NCBI GenBank assembly: GCA_020310875.1 | Contig: CM035438.1 | Span: 93,922,632-93,986,631 of the forward strand | Reading direction: 5' to 3' | From: Ceratopteris richardii | Taxonomy: Eukaryota; Streptophyta; Polypodiopsida; Polypodiales; Pteridaceae | Length of the DNA: 64,000 nucleotides | Part shown: positions 54,424 through 64,000 of the stretch, piece by piece | Layout: each line of letters opens with the position of its first letter | How positions within the stretch are numbered: position 1 is the stretch's first letter | Translations under genes and position numbers: made by a program | The notes under the pieces: model-generated | What the model saw: the letters and a program-made list of their open reading frames with translations, nothing else | The model's database searches: none | Told to the model about the DNA's origin: nothing

Positions 54424-55123
54424 TTGGTCAATAAACCTTGCAATACGGGATGCTTAATAAGATGGTTCCCCTTACTGAACGAAGTCATTGAAAACCTTCT
54501 CCAAGAATTCTTGGTGATACATAAGAAGTCAGCCCCCTATCATCCACAAGCTAACAGACAAGCCGAGAGCACAAATAAGGTCCTATGCAATGTATTGACC
54601 AAACTCTCAAATAATAAACACTCCAATTGGAACAAACAACTCCATCATGCTATTTGGGCTTATCAAGTTGCCTATAAAATGGTACTCAATGCCACCCCAT
54701 TTTAGATGGTCTTTGGATGGAATGCTGTGCTACCATTAGAATTCCTAATCCCAAATTTAAAAGTAGCACAAGAGCACGAGTGGAAGGGACATGAGTTGTC
54801 CTCTAGGATCTTTGATCTAGAACGCTTAGGTGAGATGAGGCTAAGAGGGGCAGCTAGATCTATGCTGCAAAGAAAAGACAAAAGACATACTTTGATGCAC
54901 ACATCAAGGATATATGATTAAAAGAAGGAGACTTGGTGTTAGTTTATACACTAAAGCAACATGTCGCAAATTGGAGAAATGAGGATATGGACCCATGATC
55001 ATTAATAGAATCTCCACTAGTGGTGTGGTTCAATTGACCACTCTAGAAGGTGACATCTTGCCAAAATATATTAGTGGATGCCGAGTGAAGCATATCAAGA
55101 ACCTCTTACAGAGAATATGTTAA
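54424..55123 (+). pseudogene. Gypsy C integrase C-terminal part (core deleted)
   Basis: Begins just before the catalytic Glu region (PYHPQANRQAES, about 54,538), then HHAIWAYQVAYK and LPLEFLIPN. Further stops follow, up to a GCRVKHIKN-type end and TAA at 55,121. The zinc finger and first two catalytic Asp of integrase are missing, so RNase H and integrase are fused by deletion at about 54,420-54,480. Confidence 0.85.
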
Positions 55124-55134
55124 GGAGACTCAAC

Positions 55135-55794
55135 ATGGCTAAGAAGTGAAAAGAAGAAGAGTTGAGAGTTAGAGAAGAAGCATAGGCAAAGGCTAGAGAG
55201 TGCATTAGGCGAAATGAGTTAAGGTGACTAGGCTTATATGTTAACCCGAAAGCCCCACAATATCACATGGACATGTGCCAGAAATTGGGCATAATTACTT
55301 CTCGAATAATCGATCAGCACCCCTTTGTGACTGTAGAAGTAGGATGAGGAAAGAGTGTAAGGAATGTGAGAGCATTGATTGACTCAGGTGCAACAACTAG
55401 TGCAGTTAGACTTTCATACTGCCAAGACTTGCAATTGAACATCAAGCCCCTAGATGCCTATCTCATAGGTTTGGGAGGTGTGGAAACCCCTTGTTTGGGT
55501 GAGGTGGAACTTCCCATCTACCTTCAAGATGTTCCAATGGAAGTCAAAATGCTAGTGCGTCATGACGAGGACCTTACAGAGCCACTTTTCTTGGGCCAAG
55601 ATTGGATTTACAACCATGCAATCAACTTGAACCTAAGAAGTCAAATTCTTCAAGTTTGGGTACAAGAACAATGCATTATGTTAGAATTAGAGAACTGCAT
55701 GCTCACAAATCCAGATGTCACACATTCTCTTAGTTCTTCTAGGACTAATCTTAGCAAAAAAGATGTTGTATGTGTCAAAAGCTCTATGTTCTAG
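55135..55794 (+). pseudogene. Gypsy C ORF3: second retropepsin-like protein after integrase
   Basis: An ATG 12 bp after the integrase stop opens a frame of 219 codons, interrupted only in its first third by four stops, mostly of the TGA/TAG kind expected from TGG or CAG decay. Its N-terminus is charged. From 55,366 it is open: RALIDSGATTSAV (the D-S-G-A-T active site), a Gly-rich flap-like stretch (YLIGLGGVETPCLGEVELPI), then PLFLGQDWI, the place of the usual hydrophobic-LG-x-D/P motif, and NLNL. This is the layout of a retropepsin. The element already has a protease at 51,147-52,823. The role of a protease 3' of integrase is unknown. Alternatives: the remnant of another inserted element, or a captured host aspartic-protease-like domain. 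Confidence 0.65.
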
Positions 55795-56871
55795 AAGAAC
55801 TCAATCATGGAAGAAGAGGCTCAAAGACAAGCGGACTCGTCCTCTTGTGCAAGGACTAATGCCGCCACCACAACTCAACCAAGATGGCAAGCAAAATAGT
55901 ACATGACAACTGCCATATCAAATAGACAAAGGGATTTCAAGAAGAAAGTAGTTCTGGGCATGAGGAAGATCTGGGTATGAAAAGGAGAGCAACCACCAGC
56001 CTTGCCAACACAATTCCCACTCAGGCATTTCCAAAGTATGCATTAATATAGGGCCACATTACATGGTTGTGCATAGACACAATTGAGAAATCTGAGGCAC
56101 ATGAAACACACTTGATATATGTAAATATATTTTATTGATACTAACCTTTGTCTTCTTGTTTGATGACATTGCTCTTAAAAAAAAAAGGAAGAGAGAAAGA
56201 ACATGATTGGATGCTTGACGAATCTCTGACGTGAACCATCAACAAGGACATCCATTAGCAACGGGAGACAAGCTGATGGTCAATCACCATGTTGCAGCAC
56301 AACATGAAGAGATGAATATTGATGGACCTTTGACCATGGTATGAATGGCCTACTTCGACAACACTCTAACCATGATAGATTAGGAAACCTCTTCCAATTT
56401 CTTAAACCATACTTCTTCCAATGCATTCCCCAAGTACGCATGCATAAGGCCACATTCCAAGGCCATGCACAAGGCATATATCTTTTTCAACCCCTGCACT
56501 AATGCACTTACCCATCGGTCATAATGGGTCAAAAGTACTTGGCATGTTCAACGATCCAAGGACATCAAGGGTACATCATCAGCACCGATGAAGCAATTCA
56601 CAGTAAAAAACTGCTCAAGATCAACATTGACAACCTCTTTTGAGCAATTAGCAATCTTTGAAAGCACAAACATACACCATCCAACTCAAATCCAAGGAAG
56701 ACGTACCTACAAGGGGACCAACTCTCGCATAGGCTAGTAGTGGAGAATTGAAGAACAAGACCAAGCTACATTTGGCAGATGGACCACTCTTGTTGATACA
56801 TGAAGGACACTACCTCTCAAGGTACTGCATGGAACAACCACTCCAACAAGGGTCTGTTAGGGATGACAGAC
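55795..56871 (+). other. Gypsy C 3' non-coding region
   Basis: About 1.1 kb without coding signal. A diverged direct repeat with GCATxxATAxGGCCACATT and GGxxxTGCAxA words occurs at about 56,038 and 56,440. Long 3' non-coding regions are common in Tat/Athila-type elements. Confidence 0.55.
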
Positions 56872-56889
56872 TCAAGGGGGGGGGGGTAG
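56872..56889 (+). promoter_or_regulatory. Gypsy C polypurine tract
   Basis: A run of G with flanking purines directly before the 3' LTR. Confidence 0.85.
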
Positions 56890-57590
56890 TGTTGACACTC
56901 AAGATCAAGCACAAGCATGGAAGCGCATCAAGGAAGTGGACACACAAGAAGAAGGAGCATGTAGGGAGCTCCAAGAAGCACATGTCAAATTTCAAGAAGA
57001 CATCCCAATAAAAATAGTGATTTTCATCACTAAAAACCATTGTAAATACCATTTTCCATTTTTGCAACTCCATTTTGTTCAAGTGAAGGAGTCCTCAAGC
57101 TTGAGGATTATTAGAAGTATCATCCTACCAATTTTCATATTTTTTTAGACTCCATTTGAGCCCCCAAATAAGCCCAAACGTACTCCCCAGGTGCGATATT
57201 TAACGTGTTAGCTACAACACTGCACGGGTCGATATGCGCAGTGATTAATATCCACCTAATTTTTAACTAGGCCGGACATTAGGTCTCGACAGGGCCAAAA
57301 CTGCTCAAAAAACTATAAAAAGAGCTAGAGAGCTCATTTTCGAGGTTAGCTTGTTGTAGATTGGAGCTCTTGTAATAGATTTCTTTTGTAACCAAAGTCC
57401 TTCCATTGTTCCACTCTTTGCTCTTGCTTTGTGCACATGTGTGTATGTGTGTGCATGCTTGTGTGCTTTCACTCACGCACTTGTGCCATCACTCGCTCAT
57501 AGTCTTCATACTAGTCCTCACATCTCTGCGGATTGACATTTATGAGGTGAATCTCCTCACATTGGTACTTGTCATTGTGCTAGAGTGACA
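56890..57590 (+). repeat. Gypsy C 3' LTR
   Basis: 701 bp, collinear with the 5' LTR except for the insert at 57,176-57,254. Followed by TAGAG at 57,591-57,595. Confidence 0.95.
57176..57254 (-). other. Plastid 16S rDNA fragment inside the LTR (NUPT)
   Basis: About 79 bp present only in the 3' LTR, replacing about 5 bp (TAGAA) of the 5' LTR. Its minus strand reads like plastid 16S rRNA around E. coli position 800-880: the GTGCAGTG, TAGCTAAC, GTTAA and CCTGGGGAGTACG words occur in the plastid order. From memory it fits plastid rRNA and not plant mitochondrial 18S. Scattered C/T and G/A differences suggest later decay. It is too short to be functional. Confidence 0.85.
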
Positions 57591-57595
57591 TAGAG

Positions 57596-57941
57596 AACTT
57601 TCATTTGAAGAGCTATAGTTCATATTACTTCAAGATAAAGATCAACAAAAAATATGGAAGAGAATGATGAAGCCATATTATTATCATCAAAGGGAAAGAA
57701 GAAGAAGGAGACAAAGAAGGGGAAAAAGAGTCAGCAATCCAAGAAGGAAAGTAAGTCTTCTAATTCTAAGTCTTTTATTCCTACCCCTAATGCTTCTTCT
57801 ACACCCAAGGAAAAGTCTTTGACTACATCTGATTCAAAGAAAGGAGTATGCCATTATTGTAAGAAGCCAAGTCATTTTATAACAGAATGCAAAACAAGTA
57901 TTTTTAATGAAAAGAAGAAAGCATCAAGTAATAGTGCTTAG
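57596..57941 (+). pseudogene. Copia B gag, C-terminal part
   Basis: Continues gag after gypsy C. A Lys/Glu/Ser-rich stretch, then the zinc knuckle CHYCKKPSHFITEC (CX2CX4HX4C, about 57,849). Confidence 0.87.
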
Positions 57942-57989
57942 GATGATCCAAAACCTAAATATTCAAAGATAGATTCTTATGCATGTGTT

Positions 57990-59200
57990 ACTATTGAAGA
58001 GATAATTTTTGATCAGACAACATTAATGAAATCTCAGATAATCCTTGGATTTTTTATTCTGGAGCTACTAAGCATATGATAGGTTGCAAAAAGTTATTTT
58101 TCTTCTCTTTCTAACTCTTCAAGTAGAAGAGTGACTATTGCAGATGGTCATGATTTGGATGTTCTTGATCTTAGAGTAGTGAACCTTAAGTCAAGAGTAG
58201 GTGGAAATTTCATAATTTCTAATGTTCTTTATGTTCGAGACATGAAGAAGAATTTGCTCTCTATCTCTACTTTCTTGTCAGATGGGTATAAAGTTATTTT
58301 AAAGAAATATTCATGTCAAATCATCTCACGTAATGAGGAGCATTGTCCACTTCAAGTTGAAAGCAGAAGCAACATGTTTGTGTTATCCAAATTTAGTCAT
58401 GCTAATGTTGTTAGGTCTACTATACCTACGAAGAACATGAAGTTATGGCATTCTAGGTTTGGTCATATTAGTTACATAGCCCTCAAGCATATCAAAGATC
58501 AAGATACGGTGGAGAATATGTATACTTTTGCTATACTAAAGCAAAGCTTCACAAACTACCTTTCAAGAAGCATGGATACATCATGACCAAAAGGAAGTTG
58601 CATATCATACATTCAGATGTGAATGTATGATGAGAACATATTCTATTCAAGGTTTCAGGTACTTTGATGATTTCTCAAGATATTCATGGATTTATGGTCC
58701 TGATTTTGAGAAGTGATATAGAAGGAGAGTACATGTCTAAAGACTTTAAGTCTTTTCTTGAACACAAAGGTACTTCTCATCAGCCCACTATTACTTACAC
58801 ACTAGAACAGAATGGTGTTGCAGAGAGAAAGAATAGGATACTTGTTGAGATGATGCATAGTATCATGTCATCCAAAAAGCTTTCTCCCAAGTTTTGGTTT
58901 GATGCAATACATATAGTTAATCACATTCTAAATAGGTCTTCCACAAAAGCTTTAAAGGTTATCGCACCTTACGAATCTTATTATGGGAAGAGGCACAATG
59001 TGAGTTACTTTAAAGTTTTTGGTTTCCCAGCTTATGTTCACATTGAAAAGAAGGATCGTGGTAAGCTTGATGTAAAAGCCATTAGAACCATCTTTATTGA
59101 TTATGCAATTGAAAGCAAAGGATACAGATTCTATGTTCTAGATACAGGTGATATCTTACTCTCACACAATGCATATATTGCAAAAAGTCAAATTTAGTAA
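57990..59200 (+). pseudogene. Copia B protease and integrase
   Basis: The protease site near 58,058 reads YSGATKH, so the catalytic Asp is Tyr. The pre-integrase domain at 58,131-58,586 has LWHSRFGHIS. The integrase core at 58,664-59,197 has RSDIEGEY and NGVAERKNRIL; the first Asp region is damaged. Several shifts. Confidence 0.85.
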
Positions 59201-60116
59201 GAAAGAAGAGATTCCAAAATTCATAAACACAAATGAATATGCAATTTTTAGAAGGAATTTGGATTCTTACATTCATCCATACAAGAGGGCTAATGAACCT
59301 TCTCAAACCTTGAGAGATGCAGGTGAAGATAAGAGTTACATTACCAACACCAGTACATAATCCATCATTAGTACCTCTAGAAGTTTTGACATATAAAGTT
59401 GGAGAAAGTTCCAAATTTCCTAAAGAAAGAGATACTGAAGAACCATAAAGGATTCCACCACTTTTCAAGGATATTCCAAAGTGGTTATATCAAACCTAGA
59501 AGGATAGTGGTATAAAGGAATACACTAGAAGAACTAGAAGTCAAACAAGGATCCAGAAAATAGAATAGGTAAATTATGCAGAACATTTTGAGATTCATAA
59601 CATTTTAGCTCTTACTTCAGATGAGAATGAACCAGCTACTGTTCAAAATGCACGAGAAAGTGATATGATTATCATAGTTCCCAAAGATATAGATCTTTAA
59701 TTGTTTAAAGAACAACTTAAGAATACATTTGATGTAGACTACTTAGGTATTTTGCATTATTATCTTGGGATTGAGTTACAGAGATAAGTGTATCTACATG
59801 ACACAATAGAATTACATTGAGAAATTATTGGAAAGGTTTGAGATGATAGATTCCAAGCCTATGCAAACAACTATGGATGTCAATGTGTCATCACAGTCAG
59901 AAGCAGATTCAAAACCATTTGATGCTATATTATAAATTCAAGTAGTTGGTTGCTTGATATATCTATGTAATGCACATCCAGACATTCAATTTGTAGTTTC
60001 TCAAATATCTGGGTTCATGCACAATCAGCTCAAGATTCAGTGGAAATCAGTCAAGAGATATATTTTAGAGTCATAGGAAGTTTTGTAGGTTATCAAACCT
60101 TGTACCATTGTGACAT
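59201..60116 (+). pseudogene. Copia B RT remnant
   Basis: After a degraded linker, only the end of RT remains (YLGILHYYLGIEL at about 59,740; LVVGCLIYLCN-like and FMHN-like segments to about 60,060). The active-site half of RT and nearly all of RNase H are missing. Confidence 0.75.
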
Positions 60117-60129
60117 TGAAGGGGGGGAT
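60117..60129 (+). promoter_or_regulatory. Copia B polypurine tract
   Basis: GAAGGGGGGGAT directly before the 3' LTR. Confidence 0.85.
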
Positions 60130-60980
60130 TGTTGGAAACAAGTCATAATACTTCAATAATGCACCATATTATGTTTTGATATACTCCACAAGGAGAAAGT
60201 CTGGGTACATTCGCTAGGAAAAATATTATCAAAGAATCCACCCAGGTTCAAGACCTAGTGGGCACAAAAGCACGTCATCCAAGAGTTTTGACAAAAAGAA
60301 AGTTTTATTTTAGGAAAAAACTTAGTGTGTGCAAATGAAAATTCACGTGGATTTTTTTTGCTCAATGTAGATTTAGGGAAGGATGTTTTTCAAAGCTTTT
60401 CGTGAGATGATCTTATGTTTTCCCTATTCACAAGCATGCTTTTCATAAGGGAGAAATTACCATATAACAAGGAGCTAAGCCCATTGTTCAAGTATCTTCT
60501 CAAGCTCTAGCACAAGTTCAAGGCAAGGCTAAGGAGGAGATCAAGGAGGTCTTCTACGTGAGGGAGAGTCCTACACTCTTGGAGGAGGTGTGTTCTACAT
60601 TAGGATTATTTGGAGGAGTTCGTGTGAGTAAACTTAATTTATAGTGAATAACAAGTCTATTTCTATCCTACTTGCTCACACATACTCTTCATACCTCTTA
60701 GGCACTTTGTTCATAATCTCTTGTATCTAGTTCCTATTTTTGCCTAGATTCAGATATTGCCAGTTTGTATCATATCCACACATTGTAATTTGACATTGGA
60801 ATATGAGATAGTATAGGTGAGCATTGTAGCTTATCATCCACTTTGAAAGATCTTGTCTAGTCCCTCTCTATCTTTCACTCATCTCTTTTTTATTATTAAG
60901 GTGTGTATGCTAAGGTTCATGTGTTGGAAGATCCTTTAAACCTGTGATTATTGTTATTAATGCCCACCCCACTTCCAACA
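60130..60980 (+). repeat. Copia B 3' LTR
   Basis: 851 bp, TGTTGGAA...TTCCAACA. Followed by CTTCT, where copia A resumes. Confidence 0.92.
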
Positions 60981-61490
60981 CTTCTTTGACTTATGGTCCA
61001 AATTTTTTCTAAGATCCTTGAATATATGAGCATACACGTCACACCCAAAAACTCAAAGATCATCATAATATGGTGGCTTCCCTATCCATAACTCTTATGC
61101 CACTTTCAAACCTTTGGAAGTACTAGTTGAAAGGTTAATCACATGAATTGTAGTCAATACTACTTCTATCCAAGAGCCTTGTGAAAGGTTTGCATGATGT
61201 AACATAGAAATTACAATATCTTGAATAGTTCTGTTCATCCTCTCAATTACACCTTTATCTACTAGGGTATAAGGAGTAGTAAACTCTCTACAAATTCCTC
61301 TAGACTGAAAGAAAAAGCTGAATTTAGGTGAGGTATGCTTGCCTCCATTATCTGAACATAAAGCTTTATTTAAATATGAGAAGAGGGAAAATTCTTTTTC
61401 AAGGAACTAACATGTTCCCATGTGGCACTTTGCTCTACTCCATCTTTTTGTTTGACTAGGAACTCTTGATAAAATTGGTTTCTCGTACAT
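60981..61490 (-). pseudogene. Copia A: integrase half (minus strand)
   Basis: The minus strand shows SDNGGKH, REFTTPYT, DKGVIERMNRTIQDI and VFGCDVYAHIFKDLRKNLDHKSKK, the integrase core and its C-terminal part. It stops exactly where copia B begins. The next residues of the family are found at 45.1 kb, across the insertion. Confidence 0.87.
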
Positions 61491-62760
61491 TTTTCTCAAG
61501 TGTGTTGTTAGGTTCATGGGGAGCAAAGTTAACTTATAGAGGTTGGATAATTGTATCATGTGAAACAAAATTAACAAATTCAAACAATGTTTTCTAAAGT
61601 ACTAAGGACAAGGTCGAGTTTTCATAATCTCTAATGTTCTTTCGTCTCATAGATGTACTTGTTCCCCAACTTGAAAAGATACTTCGCTTTGCTTAGGATC
61701 TCATTCATGCTCAACCTTGGGATTTCTTTAAGCTATCTTGTGCTTTCATGTTGGAAACCAAATCCATAAGGTGCTTCAGGAAAAAACACTTACATCAACA
61801 TGAAGGGACCAAATCTAGTTGTAACATGCTTAGCATTGGTATAAGAAAAATCTACAAGAAGCAAATAATCATCCCAATCCATTTTTATTTTGGAGACACA
61901 TAAGCTCTTAGCATATATTCCAAATCTTGATTGATTTGTTGAGTCTAACCATCCATTAGAGGATGCTTTGCTATACTCATGGAAGATGTAAACGATCAGC
62001 TAAAGAAAGCACTCTAGACTTGATTTGTGAACCTTTTTTCTCTATCAAAGATTATGTCTTACGGAAGACCATAAAGCAGATAGAGGTGTTCCACAAAAAA
62101 CTTAGCCACTTCTAGCATGTTTATGGTCATGCGGCTTGAATGAGTTTCACCATGTTAAACAATTGGTTAACCATGACACTCCATTGTATCCTTTTTGTGT
62201 TTTTGGAAAACCTCTTTTAAAATCCAAAGAAATACTTTGCCTTTTTTTCTTGAAGTAATTGTAATGGATTTTGTTAGCTTTCTATCCTAAGTCTTTCCAC
62301 AATATTTTTCTGGTATTTGTGACAATTTAACACGTGTTTGTACCTCTTTACATACACGACCAATAAAAAAAAATTGTTCAACCAATTCATAAGTTCTTTT
62401 TAACATGAGGATTATATGAAATAGAAACGTCCTAACATTTAAACAAAAATTTTCATATAATTTATAAGATACTTGGTGTACAAAACTTGTTTTCCTACAA
62501 GCACAAACAATAACTTTCTTAAGCTATTCTATAAATAAAACTTGTTCTTGACCCCATCTAGGGATTCTTGATTTACCTTTGCATTGATAGGTCAAAGGCA
62601 CTAATATCTTGGAATAACTTGGAATAAACTTCCCATAATACCCTGGCAACCCAAGAAAACCCTGGAGCTCCTTGAAAATTTTGGACGAGGTGAATTTTAT
62701 GATGTCGGCTTTATCAGGGGCAACATGGATTCCTTTAGTGGAAATCACATGTCAAAGATA
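61491..62760 (-). pseudogene. Decayed Ty3/gypsy fragment (minus strand)
   Basis: 62,524-62,748 reads as the RT-RNase H connection (KGIHVAPDKADIIKF, ELQGFLGLPGYYGKFI). Further along the minus strand (62,270 to about 61,600) broken frames contain integrase-like pieces (GLPxDIIFDREKRF, MDWDDYLLLVDFSY). Most of RNase H is missing. No LTRs found. Confidence 0.7.
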
Positions 62761-63067
62761 TAAAACATCATGTATAAAGAATTTAAACATGACTAATTAC
62801 CATATAACTAATTCTAATAAAGAACCTAAAATATTGTTGATTTATTTTAATAGTGATATGTGTGAACATACTTAGGACTATGGGGGCACTTTTTTTCCTC
62901 TTTAGGAGGTATTTTCTTTCCTTGGCTTGTATATATGCCTATAACCCTAATCTCTTACTTATGTTTGTACATTCACTTGGTAATACATTCATTATTGTGT
63001 GTTGTGCTCTAAGATTCTTCTTCTTCCTTGTGCTTTTCACATGCTTCCATAGACCTCAAACTCCAAA
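62761..63067. other. Possible 5' LTR region of the last copia
   Basis: AT-rich, ends before a degraded primer-site-like sequence. No partner LTR is in the window to confirm it. Confidence 0.3.
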
Positions 63068-63068
63068 A

Positions 63069-63082
63069 ATTGGTATCAAGGC
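63069..63082 (+). promoter_or_regulatory. Degraded primer-binding site (TTGGTATCAAGGCA)
   Basis: Resembles the initiator-Met primer site TGGTATCAGAGC with a small change, and lies about 350 bp before a copia gag. Confidence 0.45.
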
Positions 63083-63409
63083 AGGTCATTGCTTCATCTA
63101 GGGCATTTTCAAAACCTCTCCGGGCAGAGTCTCACAATCATATGAAAATTGGAAAGCATATTAGGTTGATTAGGATTTAAAAGTAGCTTGGCCTTGTGGT
63201 GTTGAAATTTGGATATGAGCTCATTTTGGCCTCCAAATGCACTATCGTGGTGCCTATGTAGGCAATTTCATCCTTTTGTGCCAAACATATATACAGGTTT
63301 GGTTTACCAATACAAGCACCTCAAAGTCTACTACAGGTTTAGTGGAGCTTGATAGGATAGTCTTGTTCAAATTTTTGAGATACAATCATTTCTTTGCATG
63401 AGGGTATTT

Positions 63410-64000
63410 TATTCGATGGCCATGGTTGAAAGCAATGATGTTTTCCATATGTTGGCTATTGAGGACAAGTTGGATGGCACCAATTGCCCATTGTGGGCAT
63501 ATATGATGTGTCATGTACTGTTCACAAAAGGACTATGAAATATTGTGTAGGGTGTTGAAAAATGATCTATTACACCTCGAAACACATTATTGAAGGTGAT
63601 GCAGATGGCATTGAAGATGACGATCTTCAAATTCCTATTCATGCTCTGGTTCTTGCTGCACCTATTGTAGAGAAACTTTGATGGGATGGCAGAGATGCTC
63701 ATGCACATGCATTGATAGATTTTTCTGTGAAACATGACATTATTCCTCATATTCGCTCTTGCAAAACAATAAAGGATGCTTTTGATACACTTACCACCTT
63801 ATACCAAGAAAGAAATGAGGCTCAAGTTGCTTACCTCTTAAAATAATTGGAGAGTGGGCATATGAATAAAGGAGATTCTATGGACAATTTTTTGACAAAG
63901 ATCAAAGATTTGAAGGAACAATTGATTTCTGCTGATGAAGTCTTGTTAGGTAGTTCACTTGTGTAGATTGTTTTGAATGGTCTTCTAGATTCATATTAGA
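63410..64000 (+). pseudogene. Copia gag remnant, runs off the window
   Basis: Broken frames with EDKLDGTNCPLWAYMM (gag start), IRSCKTIKDAFDTLTTLYQERNEAQ and a KIKDLKEQLISADE segment, all typical of copia gag. Stops and shifts throughout. Continues beyond 64,000. Confidence 0.75.

Larger units (their letters stand above)
46677..57590 (+). mobile_element. Ty3/gypsy C, 10.9 kb, inserted in copia B gag
   Basis: LTRs 46,677-47,292 and 56,890-57,590 (ends TGTTG...TGACA), with target duplication TAGAG at 46,672-46,676 and 57,591-57,595. A long leader with GTATCG repeats, gag with several short zinc knuckles, protease, RT, part of RNase H, the end of integrase, then an extra retropepsin-like frame, a non-coding stretch of about 1 kb and a polypurine tract. 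Frameshifts, stops and an internal deletion (RNase H to integrase) make this copy defective. The leader, primer site and RT type recall the Tat/Athila side of plant Ty3/gypsy; not certain. Confidence 0.93.

Noticed and set aside
57176..57254. Functional rRNA gene or mitochondrial insert
   Set aside because: Only about 79 bp, and the words recalled for mitochondrial 18S in this region differ; plastid 16S fits better.

Overview
This is a stretch of plant nuclear DNA dominated by retrotransposons, holding one recognisable host gene. The evidence for a plant is a potato inhibitor I (PI-I) protease-inhibitor gene with one short intron at 38.4-38.9 kb, a plant L1-type LINE (DUF4283/CCHC ORF1, EEP-RT-zf-RVT ORF2), Ty1/copia elements primed by initiator Met tRNA, Ty3/gypsy elements (one with a chromodomain), and a scrap of plastid 16S rDNA. 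The density and age of the elements suggest a large, slowly purged genome, such as a gymnosperm. The species cannot be fixed from the sequence.

Layout. 1-5865: nearly complete LINE (23-bp repeats and a purine tract in the 5' leader, ORF1, ORF2 overlapping by ATGA, 3' tail with poly(A)). 6.3 kb: a foldback of about 150 bp. 6.5-12.0 kb: AT-rich arrays of a 21-bp unit built on the palindrome TGCTAATTAGCA, inside larger duplicated blocks, with a decayed transposase-like reading frame on the minus strand. 16.2-19.2 kb: a second, decayed LINE copy. 20.2-24.8 kb: a ruined chromodomain Ty3/gypsy element. 24.8-25.3 kb: an antisense LINE ORF1 remnant. 27.1-28.8 kb: three minus-strand tRNA-derived SINEs whose 3' ends resemble the LINE tail. 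29.1-31.0 kb: a 5'-deleted Ty3/gypsy pol. 31,103-37,511: a complete but mutated copia element with two LTRs and the target duplication CATTT. 38.07-38.24 kb: a LINE 3' fragment just upstream of the PI-I gene. 41.5 kb: a long TA microsatellite.

42.4-61.5 kb is a Russian-doll nest. Copia A (minus strand) is split by copia B (plus strand). Copia B is split in its gag by Ty3/gypsy C (46,677-57,590, target duplication TAGAG). The 3' LTR of gypsy C carries about 79 bp of antisense plastid 16S rDNA. From 61.5 kb to the end are a minus-strand Ty3/gypsy remnant and the gag of another copia that runs off the window.

Most unusual signals: (1) a second retropepsin-like reading frame downstream of the integrase in gypsy C; (2) plastid 16S rDNA as filler in an LTR; (3) 22-23 bp CGATAC/GTATCG repeats in the leaders of two unrelated retroelements; (4) LINE-SINE tail sharing in cis; (5) the palindromic 21-bp array. 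None of the retroelements looks autonomous as it stands. The nearest to intact, the first LINE, has a changed reverse-transcriptase active site.
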